A DNA stretch of 64,000 nt, taken from Lewinellaceae bacterium. GTDB lineage: Bacteria > Bacteroidota > Bacteroidia > Chitinophagales > Saprospiraceae. Numbering within the stretch: the stretch's first letter is position 1; every line of letters starts with the position of its first letter. The notes beneath the pieces were generated by a model. The model searched no databases, was not told where the DNA came from, and saw only the letters and a program-made list of their open reading frames with translations. Where the stretch lies: assembly GCA_020636005.1 (NCBI GenBank), contig JACJYR010000003.1, positions 124,001-188,000 of the forward strand. Reading direction: 5' to 3'. This document shows, piece by piece, positions 27,001 through 35,472 of the stretch. Position numbers and translations under genes: made by a program.

Positions 27001-29868
27001 GTAACAGCCTTCGGCGCAGGCCCCTGCGGCAACAGTATGGCCATTGCCAATTGCACGGCAGACGACTGCCCGAACATTTCAATAAGCATCGACCCGGTCG
27101 CCAACATTTGCCGGGATGCCGCCACCGCCCCATTCGATTTGACCGCCATCATCACGGGCGGCTCCGGCGGCGGCGTACTTAGTTGGTCGGGCAGCGGCAT
27201 CACCGACACCGCCAGCGGAATTTTCGACCCACAACAGGCTGTCATTGGCGCTAATACCGTCACGGTGTTGTACGAAGAAAACGGTTGCCTTTTTACTGCT
27301 GATTTGTCCGTTTTTGTTTACCAAACCCCTGTGGCGGGTTTTACCATGAACACCCCTGTTTGTGAAAACGAAACAGCCACGGTTACCTATACAGGCACCA
27401 ATGTAGCAGGCCTCACGCTGACCTGGGATTTCGACGGAGGCACTGCCATTCCGGGTATTGGCAATGGGCCCCACTCCGTTTCCTGGGCCACTGGCGGCGC
27501 ACACCCTGTTTCTTTGCTGGTAACTAACGCACAGGGTTGCGCCTCGGATACTTTTTCCCTGGTCGAACCAGTGTCAACGCCACTCATTGATCCCGCCATT
27601 TCATGCAACCAAACAACGACGGCCATCGAATTCACCTGGGACGCCGTGGCCAATGCAACAGCATACGATGTCAGTGTCACCAGTGGCCAAATGGGGCAAT
27701 CTGGCCCGAACAGTTTCCTCGTGGAAAACCTCGATCCCGGTGACGTAGTCAGCATTCTACTGACAGTGGTCGGCGACGGCGTCTGCCCGGATGCCGTGGT
27801 GGACGCCACCTGTTTCGCCCTGGATTGCCCGGACGTGGTGATTGATGTGAGTCCTGTTGCGCCCCTCTGCAAAGGCCAGGCTTCCACCCTCCAGCTCAAC
27901 GCAACGGTGACGGGTGGAAGTAGCGGCACGGGGGAATGGTCTGGCAACGGGATTGTTGATGCCGTCAATGGCATATTCGACCCCGGTGCGGTGGTAGCAG
28001 GCCAACACGTTATCACTTATAGCTACGATCAGGATAATTGCCATTATGAAGGCTATACGACCATCGAGGTATTCGATACGCCCACGTCGGAATTTTCTGC
28101 TACCCAGCATATTTGCCTGACGGATGCCGCTACGGTGGCCTTTACGGGTAGTGCTGGTGCCAACGCCACTTATACCTGGGATTTTGGTAGTGGGAGTGCC
28201 GTGCCAGGTACAGGCCCAGGCCCCCACCAGGTGGTATGGCCCATAGTTGGCGACCATATCATCACCCTGACGGTCGAACAGGACGGCTGTGTGGCGGCAG
28301 CAAGCAGTGTATCCGTGCAGGTTGACCCCGTGCTGGAAACCCCCGTCATTGATTGCACTTCCAACACAGAATCTGTCCAGTTTACCTGGAACGTCGTGCC
28401 GGGAGCTACCAGCTACGATGTGCAGGTAGTGGGAGGTACGGCGGTCAACCAACCCGGCACCGCTTATTCCATTAATAGCCTGCTGCCAGGCGATGCTTTG
28501 ACCATTCAGGTGACGGCAAACGGCAATACGATTTGCCCGTTGCCAATAGCGGAGGCGACTTGTGCGGCTGCTGAATGCCCGGACGTTGACATTGCGCTCA
28601 CGGCAGTTGGCCCGCTTTGCTTCACGTCACTTTCCACACCGATCAACCTCGAAGCGCTCGTGGCCAACGGCTCCGGCAGCGGTAGCTGGGATGGCGACGG
28701 AGTGGTGAATTCCACCGGCATTTTTGATCTGGCTGTGGCAGGCATTGGCACCCACACGCTCACCTATACTTATGACGAAGCGCCAAATTGTGTTTTCTCG
28801 AAATCAATGGATATAACCATAGTAGCGGCGCCTGTCGCCGATGCCGGGCAAGGGGCCACGCTTACCTGCATGGACGATGAAATGGAAGCGGTATTGGGCG
28901 GAAGCGCCAGCAGTGCCGGGCCAAATATCACTTACGGCTGGGACGCCAGCTTTGGCCCTTTTCCAGGTGACTCGACCATCCTGCACCCCATCGTTACGCA
29001 GGCCGGTACTTATACGCTGACTGTCACAAATACCGACCTGGGCTGCACCGCCAGCGACCAGGTAGTCATTGGGGCCAGCCAGGAGCTGCCACAGATTGAA
29101 TTCACCCTGACACCCATCAGTTGCTATGGAGAAAAGGACGGGGCAGTGTCTATCACCGGCATTCAGGGTGGTATCCCGCCCTACCTCTATTCTTTCAACG
29201 GCAGCGCTTTTGGCAGTCATACCAGTTTCCTGAACCTGGAACCGGGCGTCTATTCACTGGCCGTGCTGGATGCCAATGGCTGCCAAAGTTCTGTGACCAT
29301 TGACATGCAGCAGCCGCAGGAAGTGAATGTGGACCTGATCGTCTATCTTGAAGGGGACAACGTGGTGCTGTTGGGCGAAAGCGTGGAGATGGAAGCCGAT
29401 GCCACGCCCGACAGCCTCGACTGGGTACACTGGGAGCCATCAGCCCTGGTGAGCTGCGACACCTGTATGCGGGTGACTTCAACGCCGCTGCAGGCCACCA
29501 CCTTCACCGTGACCGTGGAAAGCAACGGCTGCAGCGACAGCGACGAGATGACTATTTACGTGAAAAAAGACCGGCCCATCTTTATACCCAATGCCTTTTC
29601 GCCCAATAACGACGGCAGGAACGACGTCTTCTTCATCTATGCCGGCGGCAACATTGTCAGCCGCATCAAATCCTTCCTCGTCTTTGACCGATGGGGAGAA
29701 ACGGTGTTCCAATACTACAACTTCCAGCCCAATGACCCGGCCTTTGGATGGGACGGCAATGACCGTGGCCAACCGCTGAACCCTGCTGTTTTCACCTGGT
29801 TCGCCGAAATTGAGTTTGTGGACGGGGTGACAGAGATACTGGAGGGGGATGTAGTGTTGATGAAGTAG
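24010..29868 (+). CDS. Giant T9SS-secreted protein with P-domain and fourfold PKD-FN3-Ig modules
   Basis: 1952 residues with a signal peptide (cleavage after LAAQ, residue 23). Residues about 30-215 resemble a proprotein-convertase P-domain (THTWVGDLAVTLTSPSG, FNVPGNPANGTWTLTVND, DVGTLNNFSLTF). After about 400 residues of Ig-like segments come four copies of an about 250-residue tripartite module at about 603, 853, 1106 and 1357: PKD-like (YTWDF-type), FN3-like (EF.WNTIPGATGYDV), and an Ig-like part starting CP.....I.PV..(I/L)C. Then one Ig-like domain with AGTYTLTVTN, one SprB repeat (ISCYGEKDGAVSI, DANGCQSS), and the type B C-terminal signal (about 1856-1952, IPNAFSPNNDGRNDVFF). No catalytic domain was seen; an adhesion or matrix role is inferred. 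The C-terminal 95 residues closely resemble those of the preceding giant protein. Confidence 0.85.
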   Translation: MKVKLYLTGFVFWMTLLTPLAAQICDCVTTGNCPVPILDNGSFQGTLDVTVNGPNDLGQCPLTSVCFSITHTWVGDLAVTLTSPSGLNYMVMADQDNQSGCGTQDDNVDVCIYPGTGNPLTNNTEYICNTGPCQSGTCCLVGGYTMPCGGVTDPITGAQQAPNCNLNDFNVPGNPANGTWTLTVNDVCSQDVGTLNNFSLTFACGTQSCTVCEADAGDLNDPDIQGCFGDAALNLNLTPVFSNGGPPDPGQYSYAYVISQNLFITQVVPSSDMSNFPPGVYSICGLSYLTSATANIQSLVGMNLNAAKNLLASTTAPFCGDISDNCIIVTIGPAIPPTVLDTSVCIGECITVCNQTVCQSGTVTCQSYLGCDSLVNVVMIPIPPIVTNANLTVCAGECLEVDGNLYCPPGPHFITYNSWLGCDSTVNLTMTEVVTQAIINPNPPPAITCSNPTVVLNGMLSLPANVQYHWVGPNFNSVQPVVTVSQPGTYTLTVTNNALIPPCTSSVSVTVTGSQSNPDLQVNPPLPVICQGGSFDLSTLNIIDLNNTNPVITFHSGTPANAANQLPSTVVSPSDTTTYYILGTKGNCHDEVSVQVAVIANLTADFSVVSPICVDGETTVIYTGNAIAGATYNWNFGGGTATPGTGPGPHNVSWATGGTKTITLVVQGNGCTSDPVSHTVVVNSFIPDPVINCYPTLGSIEFVWNTIPGAAGYNVNVATGPTGTLTSDTSYVVTGLNPGDQSSIFVEAISGNACGNVSTQITCIAQDCPSVTVAIDPVPDICLDATTVPINLTATATGGAGGGLFTWTGPAVNPITGLFNPANANAGSNAISVSYEEGTCLYNASTVLNVYPQPSVSFTVTSPICISDNASVNYTGNASSGAVYTWDFSGGTATPPAGPGPLSVNWPVGGTYNLSLVVEENGCLSETGTMAIQVEEPLPVPIIQCNSGLTDVEFFWNTIPGATGYDVVALAGGAGSFNSDTSYLVGGLTAGDVVSVQVTAFGAGPCGNSMAIANCTADDCPNISISIDPVANICRDAATAPFDLTAIITGGSGGGVLSWSGSGITDTASGIFDPQQAVIGANTVTVLYEENGCLFTADLSVFVYQTPVAGFTMNTPVCENETATVTYTGTNVAGLTLTWDFDGGTAIPGIGNGPHSVSWATGGAHPVSLLVTNAQGCASDTFSLVEPVSTPLIDPAISCNQTTTAIEFTWDAVANATAYDVSVTSGQMGQSGPNSFLVENLDPGDVVSILLTVVGDGVCPDAVVDATCFALDCPDVVIDVSPVAPLCKGQASTLQLNATVTGGSSGTGEWSGNGIVDAVNGIFDPGAVVAGQHVITYSYDQDNCHYEGYTTIEVFDTPTSEFSATQHICLTDAATVAFTGSAGANATYTWDFGSGSAVPGTGPGPHQVVWPIVGDHIITLTVEQDGCVAAASSVSVQVDPVLETPVIDCTSNTESVQFTWNVVPGATSYDVQVVGGTAVNQPGTAYSINSLLPGDALTIQVTANGNTICPLPIAEATCAAAECPDVDIALTAVGPLCFTSLSTPINLEALVANGSGSGSWDGDGVVNSTGIFDLAVAGIGTHTLTYTYDEAPNCVFSKSMDITIVAAPVADAGQGATLTCMDDEMEAVLGGSASSAGPNITYGWDASFGPFPGDSTILHPIVTQAGTYTLTVTNTDLGCTASDQVVIGASQELPQIEFTLTPISCYGEKDGAVSITGIQGGIPPYLYSFNGSAFGSHTSFLNLEPGVYSLAVLDANGCQSSVTIDMQQPQEVNVDLIVYLEGDNVVLLGESVEMEADATPDSLDWVHWEPSALVSCDTCMRVTSTPLQATTFTVTVESNGCSDSDEMTIYVKKDRPIFIPNAFSPNNDGRNDVFFIYAGGNIVSRIKSFLVFDRWGETVFQYYNFQPNDPAFGWDGNDRGQPLNPAVFTWFAEIEFVDGVTEILEGDVVLMK
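25820..28824 (+). repeat. Four tandem about 750-bp coding modules (PKD-FN3-Ig)
   Basis: Copies begin near 25820, 26569, 27328 and 28081. Shared landmarks: T(W/G)DF.GGTA.PG.GPGPH in the PKD part, (V/I)EF.WN.(I/V)PGA..YDV in the FN3 part, and CP.V.I.(I/V).PV at the start of the Ig part. Copies diverge at the nucleotide level, so the duplication is not recent. Confidence 0.75.
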
Positions 29869-29938
29869 CGGAGTAGAGGATGGAAAAAGTTTGTGGTTAG
29901 GTTTCAACTGGTGTTTCTCTTCTTTGAACATGGGCGGT

Positions 29939-29985
29939 AACGCACTGCCATTTTTTTTTTCAAAAAATGAGGAATGACGCAGGAG
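29939..29985 (+). terminator. Possible terminator after the second giant gene
   Basis: AACGCACT (29939-29946) pairs with AGTGCGTT (29974-29981), followed by further Ts. The interior contains T10-C-A6, which can pair internally. It is a large-loop structure, so the terminator role is tentative. Confidence 0.35.
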
Positions 29986-30059
29986 TGCGTTTTTGAAAAA
30001 TGAACTTCCTACAATAGACCACCTGGATCATCAGTGTTGCCGTTTTTTTGAACAACCAT

Positions 30060-30980
30060 TCAGGAAACCGAATAATTTGAAATCAACAATTCACTGATTT
30101 CTCCCCGCTTGCCGGCATTTGAATTGATCGCCCTCCGTGCCCTCACCCTTTTGATACAATAAGATTGGTACAAATCGTCAAAAAAGCTGTTGGTAAGGTC
30201 CACATTTTTGGGATCGGAATTGCTCAGCAGCCAGGAATGGCCCAATGCGTCCAGCTTATCGCAAAATGCCTTCAACCGCCGCTGGGATTGGTCGTCGAAA
30301 GCACCCTGTGCGTAGGCGGTAAAGGAAGCAGTTTGGCTGATGGGTTTATAGGGCGGGTCGAAATAAAAGAAAGTCTCCCTGTCCGCCGAATGCAGGGTTT
30401 GCTCAAAATCGCCGTTCAAGATGTCCACTTTTTGAAGCGTTGCGCTGACAGCTTTTATCAAGGTTGGGTTGCTGATGGCCGGCTGTTTGTATTTTCCGAA
30501 GGGTACGTTGAATTTGTTCTGGCTGTTGACCCTGTACAGGCCGTTGAAACAGGTGCGGTTGAGGAATAGGAGCAGGGCCGTGTTTTCCAGGAGATTGAGG
30601 TTTCTTTGGTTGAAACGTTCCCGTTTTTCCAGGAAAAAATCTTTTCGTGCTTCTTCTTTTTTTTCAAAATAAGCCTGCTGCAGCGCTTCCAGGATGGCTA
30701 TCAATTCCAACGGATTTTCTTTGATGGTTTGGTAGGCACCCGTCAAGTCTGAGTTTACATCGTTGATCACCGCCTTTTTCACCTGGGGAAAAGTTTTCAA
30801 TACCCAAAACAGCACCGCTCCGCTGCCCACGAAAGGTTCGATGTACGAAAACGGCTGGCCAGCCTTGAATTTTTCAGGAAAAGCCTCGCCGATGACCGGA
30901 AGCAACTGCGTTTTGCCGCCTGCCCACTTGAGGAACGGCTTGATATTTCCGGGCCATCGAGGCTCTTTTTGAATGGGCAT
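30060..30980 (-). CDS. dam: Dam-type DNA adenine-N6 methyltransferase
   Basis: 306 residues of the D12-class (alpha-group) N6-adenine methylases. Motif I is FLKWAGGKTQLLPVI near residue 15 (SAM binding), followed by SYIEPFVGSGAVLFWVL. The catalytic DPPY is at 208-211 (FYFDPPYKPIS). LLFLNRTCFNGLYRVNSQNKFNVPFGKY, the C-terminal LSNSDP block and EISELLISN are standard for Dam/DpnM. The likely target is GATC, by family analogy only. No restriction endonuclase gene is adjacent, so it is an orphan regulator/repair-type enzyme or a remnant of an R-M system. It is on the minus strand, downstream of the amylase gene. Confidence 0.9.
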   Translation of the reverse strand: MPIQKEPRWPGNIKPFLKWAGGKTQLLPVIGEAFPEKFKAGQPFSYIEPFVGSGAVLFWVLKTFPQVKKAVINDVNSDLTGAYQTIKENPLELIAILEALQQAYFEKKEEARKDFFLEKRERFNQRNLNLLENTALLLFLNRTCFNGLYRVNSQNKFNVPFGKYKQPAISNPTLIKAVSATLQKVDILNGDFEQTLHSADRETFFYFDPPYKPISQTASFTAYAQGAFDDQSQRRLKAFCDKLDALGHSWLLSNSDPKNVDLTNSFFDDLYQSYCIKRVRARRAINSNAGKRGEISELLISNYSVS

Positions 30981-31214
30981 TTTGTTGAGTTTCTTTTGTT
31001 GAAAAACAATTCCTAATTACAGTAATGACTAAGTCCTTGCTATTAATGCGGTTAACGGGTTAAATTAATTTCCACATTTTCAATTGTTTGAAAAACAAGA
31101 TCAGGATGATTTTCAAAATCACCATGATCCAACCTCCTCAATAGCACATTTACTCGCTGCCAAGCCTCCAAAGGTTTTGGAACCAAAGGTTTGGCCCTCT
31201 ATGGCAGATAACGG

Positions 31215-34200
31215 TTAATTCCCACCCTGGCACCCGCCTATTTCCACCGTCAGGGTGCCGCCGTTGGCAGCGGGGTCCACCCCGAAACCGGCGTCGAGGC
31301 CAATGCTGGTAACCGCCCGAAGAATCACCTCGCCCGCGCCGACCGTCCCATCGGTTGTGATGGTTTCGCCGGCCTGGTAAGTACCGGGATCAATCACCCC
31401 GGACAGGCTGAGGGAAGGGGGGCAATTTTCACCAAAAACAAAACGGGCACTTTTTACCAAAGAGGAGTTGCTGGTGCTATAAGCAATTGCTTTTATGGTG
31501 ACCGTGTCCCCGCCGGTTCCGGTGATGTTGAAAGTGCCGCCATAGGGGGTGCTGGTGTTGTTGGGTGTCGTGCCGTCAGTTGTGTAATACACCTGGGAGG
31601 CCTCCGCCCAAATCATTTCAATGGCCAAAATGGAGTCCGGTGCAAAATTCCCCCCATCCGGCAGGATGGCTACAGAAGGATTGCTGAAATCCGGGCAAGT
31701 GACCCAGGCGCCCCCGGAGGTGCTGCCCTGGAAACAGGAATTCCCGGTGGCCGACAGGTCGGGGGTTTGGTTTTGGCTGCTGCCGCAATTGAAAATCACC
31801 ATCGCCGAATTGGCTGGAATGGTGTACTCGAACCAACCATCCGCATCGGGATCGGTCATCACCACGCCGGGCCATGGGGCGATGGGCGTATTGGGTTGCC
31901 CGTTCAGGTTCCAGGCGTAAAGGTGTGGATTGCCGCAGGTGCCCTGGGAATTCCAGTACAAGGTCATTCCCATGTCAAATGTGTAGGTTTCTGTCACGAC
32001 GCCGGAAGGTTCGCCATCGGAATTGTAGGCAATGGCCTTTACTGAAAGCGGATCACCAAGGGCGCTAAGGATGGGGAATGGCTGTGTGTAGTGCTGGCTG
32101 TTGCTGTCCGGTGTGCTTCCATCGGTGGTGTAATAGATATTGGTGGCATTGACGCCCGTGATGCTGAGCGTGGCTGAGCCGAGATGAAAATTTCCACCTG
32201 CCGGGCTGATGCTCAACGAAGCTGCGCCGAAGTTGGGGCAGTTGACCCAGGCACCGTTGGCCGTGCTGCCCAGGAAACAGGAGTTGCCTGCTGCCGACAG
32301 GTTGCCAGTCTGGTTTTGGCTGCTGCCACAATTGAAAATCACCATCGCAAAATCGGCCGTGATAGTGTAAGAATACCAGCCGTCGCCGTCGGGATCGGTC
32401 ATGGGCACGCCAGGCCAGGGCGCTATGGCCGTGCCGGGCTGCCCGTTCAGGTTCCAGGCATACAGGTGCGGGGTGGCGCAAGTGCCTTGCGGGTTCCAGT
32501 AAAGGGTCATGGTGTCGGGTGCTGCCAGGGTATCGAAAGTGAAAATGGCAGCCTCCACGGCAGTCAGTGTGCCGCCACAATCTGCGATGGCCTTCACCGT
32601 TTTGGGTGCGCCCGGGACGCCATTCACAGAAAAAGGACTTGTGTAGGGCGTGCTCCCGGTAGTAGGTGTGCTGCCATCGGTGGTGTAATAGATGCTGCAG
32701 GAACCGGGGCCGGCCTCCAGTGTGACGGTCGTGGAACCGGATGGATAGTTTCCGCCTGAGGGCAAAATGTTCACCGAAGGGCCGAAGACGGGGCAATTGA
32801 CCCAGCCGTTGTCATAACAGGCATCGCCGCAGGCGGTAAGGTTTCCCGTTTGGTTTTGGTTGCTTCCGCAATTGAAAATCACATTGGCAAAAGCCGCATT
32901 CAGGGTGTATTCAAACCAACCATCCCCATCGGCATCCGTCATGGCCACGCCGGGCCAGGGTGCCAGGGGGGTATTGGGCACGCCGTTCAAATCCCAGGCA
33001 TAGAGATGGGGTGTGCCGCAGTTGGCAGCAGCGGCGTTCCAGCGAAGGGTCATGGTAGGGTTGGGTCCGATGGTGAAATGTTGGGAAAGCACTTCCGATT
33101 GGTCGCCATTTGTATTTTCAGCAAAAGCAAACAGCGTTTGGGTTTGGGAAAGGGTGAATGGCGCCGAATATGGCGTCCAGTCGTTCAGGTTGGCCGGGTC
33201 AGCGCTGGGGTTGAAGGTGTAATATATGGACGGCGGCATTCCCGGATTGGCAATGTCGGCGGCGGTAAGGGTAATAGAGACCGGGTCGGCAGAGTAGCAA
33301 TCGTCGGGTGCTGCATCAATGACGATGCAGGCGGGCTGGCTGACGTATTCCATCAGCACAACGCCCTGGCTGCCCACATTGAAAGTAATTTCGCCATTGG
33401 CAACAGTGGCCACTTCGCCGGAATAGGCATTGCGGATTTCTTCGCCGTTGGCAAATGCAGCCGCCACGTTGAAGGTTTGGCTACCAGCGGTGAGCCCCAC
33501 TGCTGCCACGATTTTATCGCATACCCCTTCGCTCACACTTTCATAATTGCGCATGAAGACGTACGGGGAGGCACTTAGCTGGGTATGCGTTCCAGCCCCG
33601 ATAGCGGGATGGTTGCGCCGGAAAGTGCCCAATTTGCCCCAATGGGCTTTCAGCGCATAGTTGATGCTGCCCCAGTTCATCACGCTGCGGGTGGCCTGGT
33701 CGGTACCGATGTTGAGGGGTAAACGCTGGCTTTCATCCCCGTAAAAAATTTGTACGGCACCCGGAGCAAGCAGCAGGGAGGTGCCCCCGTCGTAGAGGTC
33801 GTTCCGGTTGAACAGTTCTGTGTCGTGGGAGGAAATATAACTCAGGAAATTCCACTCCGGATCAGCATTGATGTCGGCATAAGCAGCGTAGGTGCTGTTC
33901 AGCACGGCAGGGTTGGAGCCTTGACCCTGGAAATTGAAATTGATAAGGGCATCTGTTTGGCCGATGGTGGCAGCTTCCGTGTTTTTGTTGGGGCCGTGGC
34001 CGTACCATTCGCCGACCATCCAGAAGTCGTTGTCGTCGAGCACCTTAGCGGGGTGGGCAGTTTTCCAATCGTTCAATGCTGCCTGTGCCTGGGTTTTAAG
34101 GGTGCCCCAAACGGAGCGTTCGACATGCTTGTAGGTGTCAATGCGGAAGCCGTCAATACCGTAGTCCCTAACCCAGTCCGTCAGCCATTTGACAATGTGG

Positions 34201-35069
34201 TTGGCAGGGGTCTTGGGCAATCCGGTTTGGGTGAAAAAGGCATTCAGTTCTGCGGTTTCCTGCGCTTCTTTGGCGGCGTCCCATTTGGTGAGCAGGATTT
34301 GGGGCAGGCCTACATCGGTCGTCATTTCGGTGCGGACATCGGGAAGGCCGGCCAGGCAAAGTTCGAGGTCGCCCCCACCACAGGCTGCTGCGCAGTAGTC
34401 GGTTGCCGTAGTGCCTTTGCGTATCCACGCATTTCCGGAGGGATCAGTCCACCAGTTGCACCAGTTCGGGTCGTTGGCATTGGGCACGTTGTTGGGGTCC
34501 CAGGGGTTGCCCAGGTCGCCGAGGTTGAATTCGGCGACATCCGCCACGGTTTCGTAGCCCACGTGGTTGAGCACGATGTCCATGATGATGCGGATGCCGT
34601 GGGCGTGGGCTGTATCTACAAAGGCAAGCATATCGGCTGCCGTACCCATGTTGGCATCCACCTCCGTGAAATCCAGGGCGTAGTAGCCGTGGTAGCCATA
34701 ATGGAAATCGTTGGGGTAGCCGTTCCAATAGCCAGGCACTGCGCCGTGTATTTGCTCGTAGGGCGGGGTGATCCACAGGGCGTCCACACCGAGTGAATCA
34801 AAATAACCGGCGGTGATTTTTTGGGTCAAACCTTTCAAATCGCCGCCCTGGAAACCCCCAACAGGATCTGCCGTCCTGCCGTAAGGGAAATTGTTGCTGG
34901 CATCGCCGTCGAAAAACCGGTCGGTGACGACAAAGTAAACGGTGGCATTGTCCCAGGTAAAATAGTTCTGGGCCTGGAGAAACGGCAAAAATGGAAAGTT
35001 AGCAGCCAACAAGGTGATGATCAGTACTGCAACAGGCTTTGAAAAAGGGTAGGGTAGGTAGCGGCTCAT
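31215..35069 (-). CDS. Secreted GH13 alpha-amylase with three CBM26-like and four chitobiase-C-like domains
   Basis: 1284 residues from the ATG at 35069; an upstream in-frame GTG at 35150 lacks a signal peptide. The signal peptide ends LQAQ near residue 34. The GH13 catalytic domain covers about 40-500: region I DIVLNH, nucleophile Asp311 (GFRIDTYKH), acid/base Glu354 (VGEWYG), Asp416 (SSHDTELF). After the C-domain (to about 580) comes one chitobiase-C-like beta domain, then a CBM26-like starch-binding module at about 671, 851 and 1031 (LYAWNLNGQP, APWPGV.MTD.DGDGW, VIFNCGSSQNQT). Each is followed by another chitobiase-C-like domain (ILPSGGNY, IYYTTDGSTP). The last about 60 residues form a coat-hanger-like terminal repeat (GTYQAGETITTDGTV). 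It hydrolyses starch/glycogen-like glucans outside the cell. No standard type A or B T9SS tail was recognised. Confidence 0.9.
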   Translation of the reverse strand: MSRYLPYPFSKPVAVLIITLLAANFPFLPFLQAQNYFTWDNATVYFVVTDRFFDGDASNNFPYGRTADPVGGFQGGDLKGLTQKITAGYFDSLGVDALWITPPYEQIHGAVPGYWNGYPNDFHYGYHGYYALDFTEVDANMGTAADMLAFVDTAHAHGIRIIMDIVLNHVGYETVADVAEFNLGDLGNPWDPNNVPNANDPNWCNWWTDPSGNAWIRKGTTATDYCAAACGGGDLELCLAGLPDVRTEMTTDVGLPQILLTKWDAAKEAQETAELNAFFTQTGLPKTPANHIVKWLTDWVRDYGIDGFRIDTYKHVERSVWGTLKTQAQAALNDWKTAHPAKVLDDNDFWMVGEWYGHGPNKNTEAATIGQTDALINFNFQGQGSNPAVLNSTYAAYADINADPEWNFLSYISSHDTELFNRNDLYDGGTSLLLAPGAVQIFYGDESQRLPLNIGTDQATRSVMNWGSINYALKAHWGKLGTFRRNHPAIGAGTHTQLSASPYVFMRNYESVSEGVCDKIVAAVGLTAGSQTFNVAAAFANGEEIRNAYSGEVATVANGEITFNVGSQGVVLMEYVSQPACIVIDAAPDDCYSADPVSITLTAADIANPGMPPSIYYTFNPSADPANLNDWTPYSAPFTLSQTQTLFAFAENTNGDQSEVLSQHFTIGPNPTMTLRWNAAAANCGTPHLYAWDLNGVPNTPLAPWPGVAMTDADGDGWFEYTLNAAFANVIFNCGSNQNQTGNLTACGDACYDNGWVNCPVFGPSVNILPSGGNYPSGSTTVTLEAGPGSCSIYYTTDGSTPTTGSTPYTSPFSVNGVPGAPKTVKAIADCGGTLTAVEAAIFTFDTLAAPDTMTLYWNPQGTCATPHLYAWNLNGQPGTAIAPWPGVPMTDPDGDGWYSYTITADFAMVIFNCGSSQNQTGNLSAAGNSCFLGSTANGAWVNCPNFGAASLSISPAGGNFHLGSATLSITGVNATNIYYTTDGSTPDSNSQHYTQPFPILSALGDPLSVKAIAYNSDGEPSGVVTETYTFDMGMTLYWNSQGTCGNPHLYAWNLNGQPNTPIAPWPGVVMTDPDADGWFEYTIPANSAMVIFNCGSSQNQTPDLSATGNSCFQGSTSGGAWVTCPDFSNPSVAILPDGGNFAPDSILAIEMIWAEASQVYYTTDGTTPNNTSTPYGGTFNITGTGGDTVTIKAIAYSTSNSSLVKSARFVFGENCPPSLSLSGVIDPGTYQAGETITTDGTVGAGEVILRAVTSIGLDAGFGVDPAANGGTLTVEIGGCQGGN

Positions 35070-35164
35070 TTTTTCAGTGTGTTTTTTTGATGAAGCTTTA
35101 AGTAACGATGAAAAAATAACATCCCTATTTTGATTTTGAAACCCCAGCACCGGAAGGGTCTTTT

Positions 35165-35199
35165 AAAAATAATCCCGATTTCACATCGGGATTATTTTT
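35165..35199. terminator. Perfect bidirectional terminator hairpin
   Basis: AAAAATAATCCCGAT (35165-35179) and its exact reverse complement (35185-35199) flank a TTCAC loop. Flanking A and T runs make it functional on both strands. It lies between the start codons of divergent genes, not after either gene, so it may insulate their leaders. Confidence 0.7.
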
Positions 35200-35385
35200 C
35201 CTTCGATCCTAAAGTTTTAGGGAGCAAAATATCATTGACCAGGCATCTGGTTATCGGTCGGCGAAAATAAAAACAAAAATGAACCGGCGGGTTGCAGATT
35301 ACTGCCGACAGGGAAAGTACCAGGGGCAGGGATTTTGCCGAGCGGTACGAATGGTACTATACTGTACGCTGACGGCTTTTGGTCT

Positions 35386-35420
35386 TTGGCAGTTGGCAAA
35401 AGCCAATGGCCAACTGCCAA
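35386..35420. repeat. Inverted repeat of iterated TTGGCAG units before the PPTase gene
   Basis: TTGGCAGTTGGC (35386-35397) pairs perfectly with GCCAACTGCCAA (35409-35420) around an 11-base spacer that itself contains AGCCAATGG. It has the same style as the spacers of the cco operon. Confidence 0.65.
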
Positions 35421-35472
35421 CAGCTAATAGCAAACCTACAAAACCATCCGTGTTTTAGTATAATTTAGCCCC

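Larger units (their letters stand above)
35070..35472. other. 403-base divergent spacer between amylase and PPTase genes
   Basis: No coding potential. It contains a perfect 15-bp hairpin (35165-35199) and a TTGGCAGTTGGC inverted repeat (35386-35420). No clean TAnnTTTG element is seen for either gene; a TATAAT-like TATAATTTAG lies just before the PPTase ATG (about 35459). Confidence 0.5.

Noticed and set aside
33750..34796. 348-codon plus-strand open frame opposite the amylase
   Set aside because: Antisense to the catalytic domain, whose GH13 residues are intact on the minus strand; the Val/Gly-rich composition is a shadow effect.
35070..35150. GTG start for the amylase at 35150
   Set aside because: Adds 27 charged residues before a clear signal peptide; the ATG at 35069 gives a standard exported protein.
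35346..35372. GTACTATACTGTAC partial palindrome before the PPTase gene
   Set aside because: Arms are only four bases and it has no counterpart elsewhere, so I do not call it an operator.
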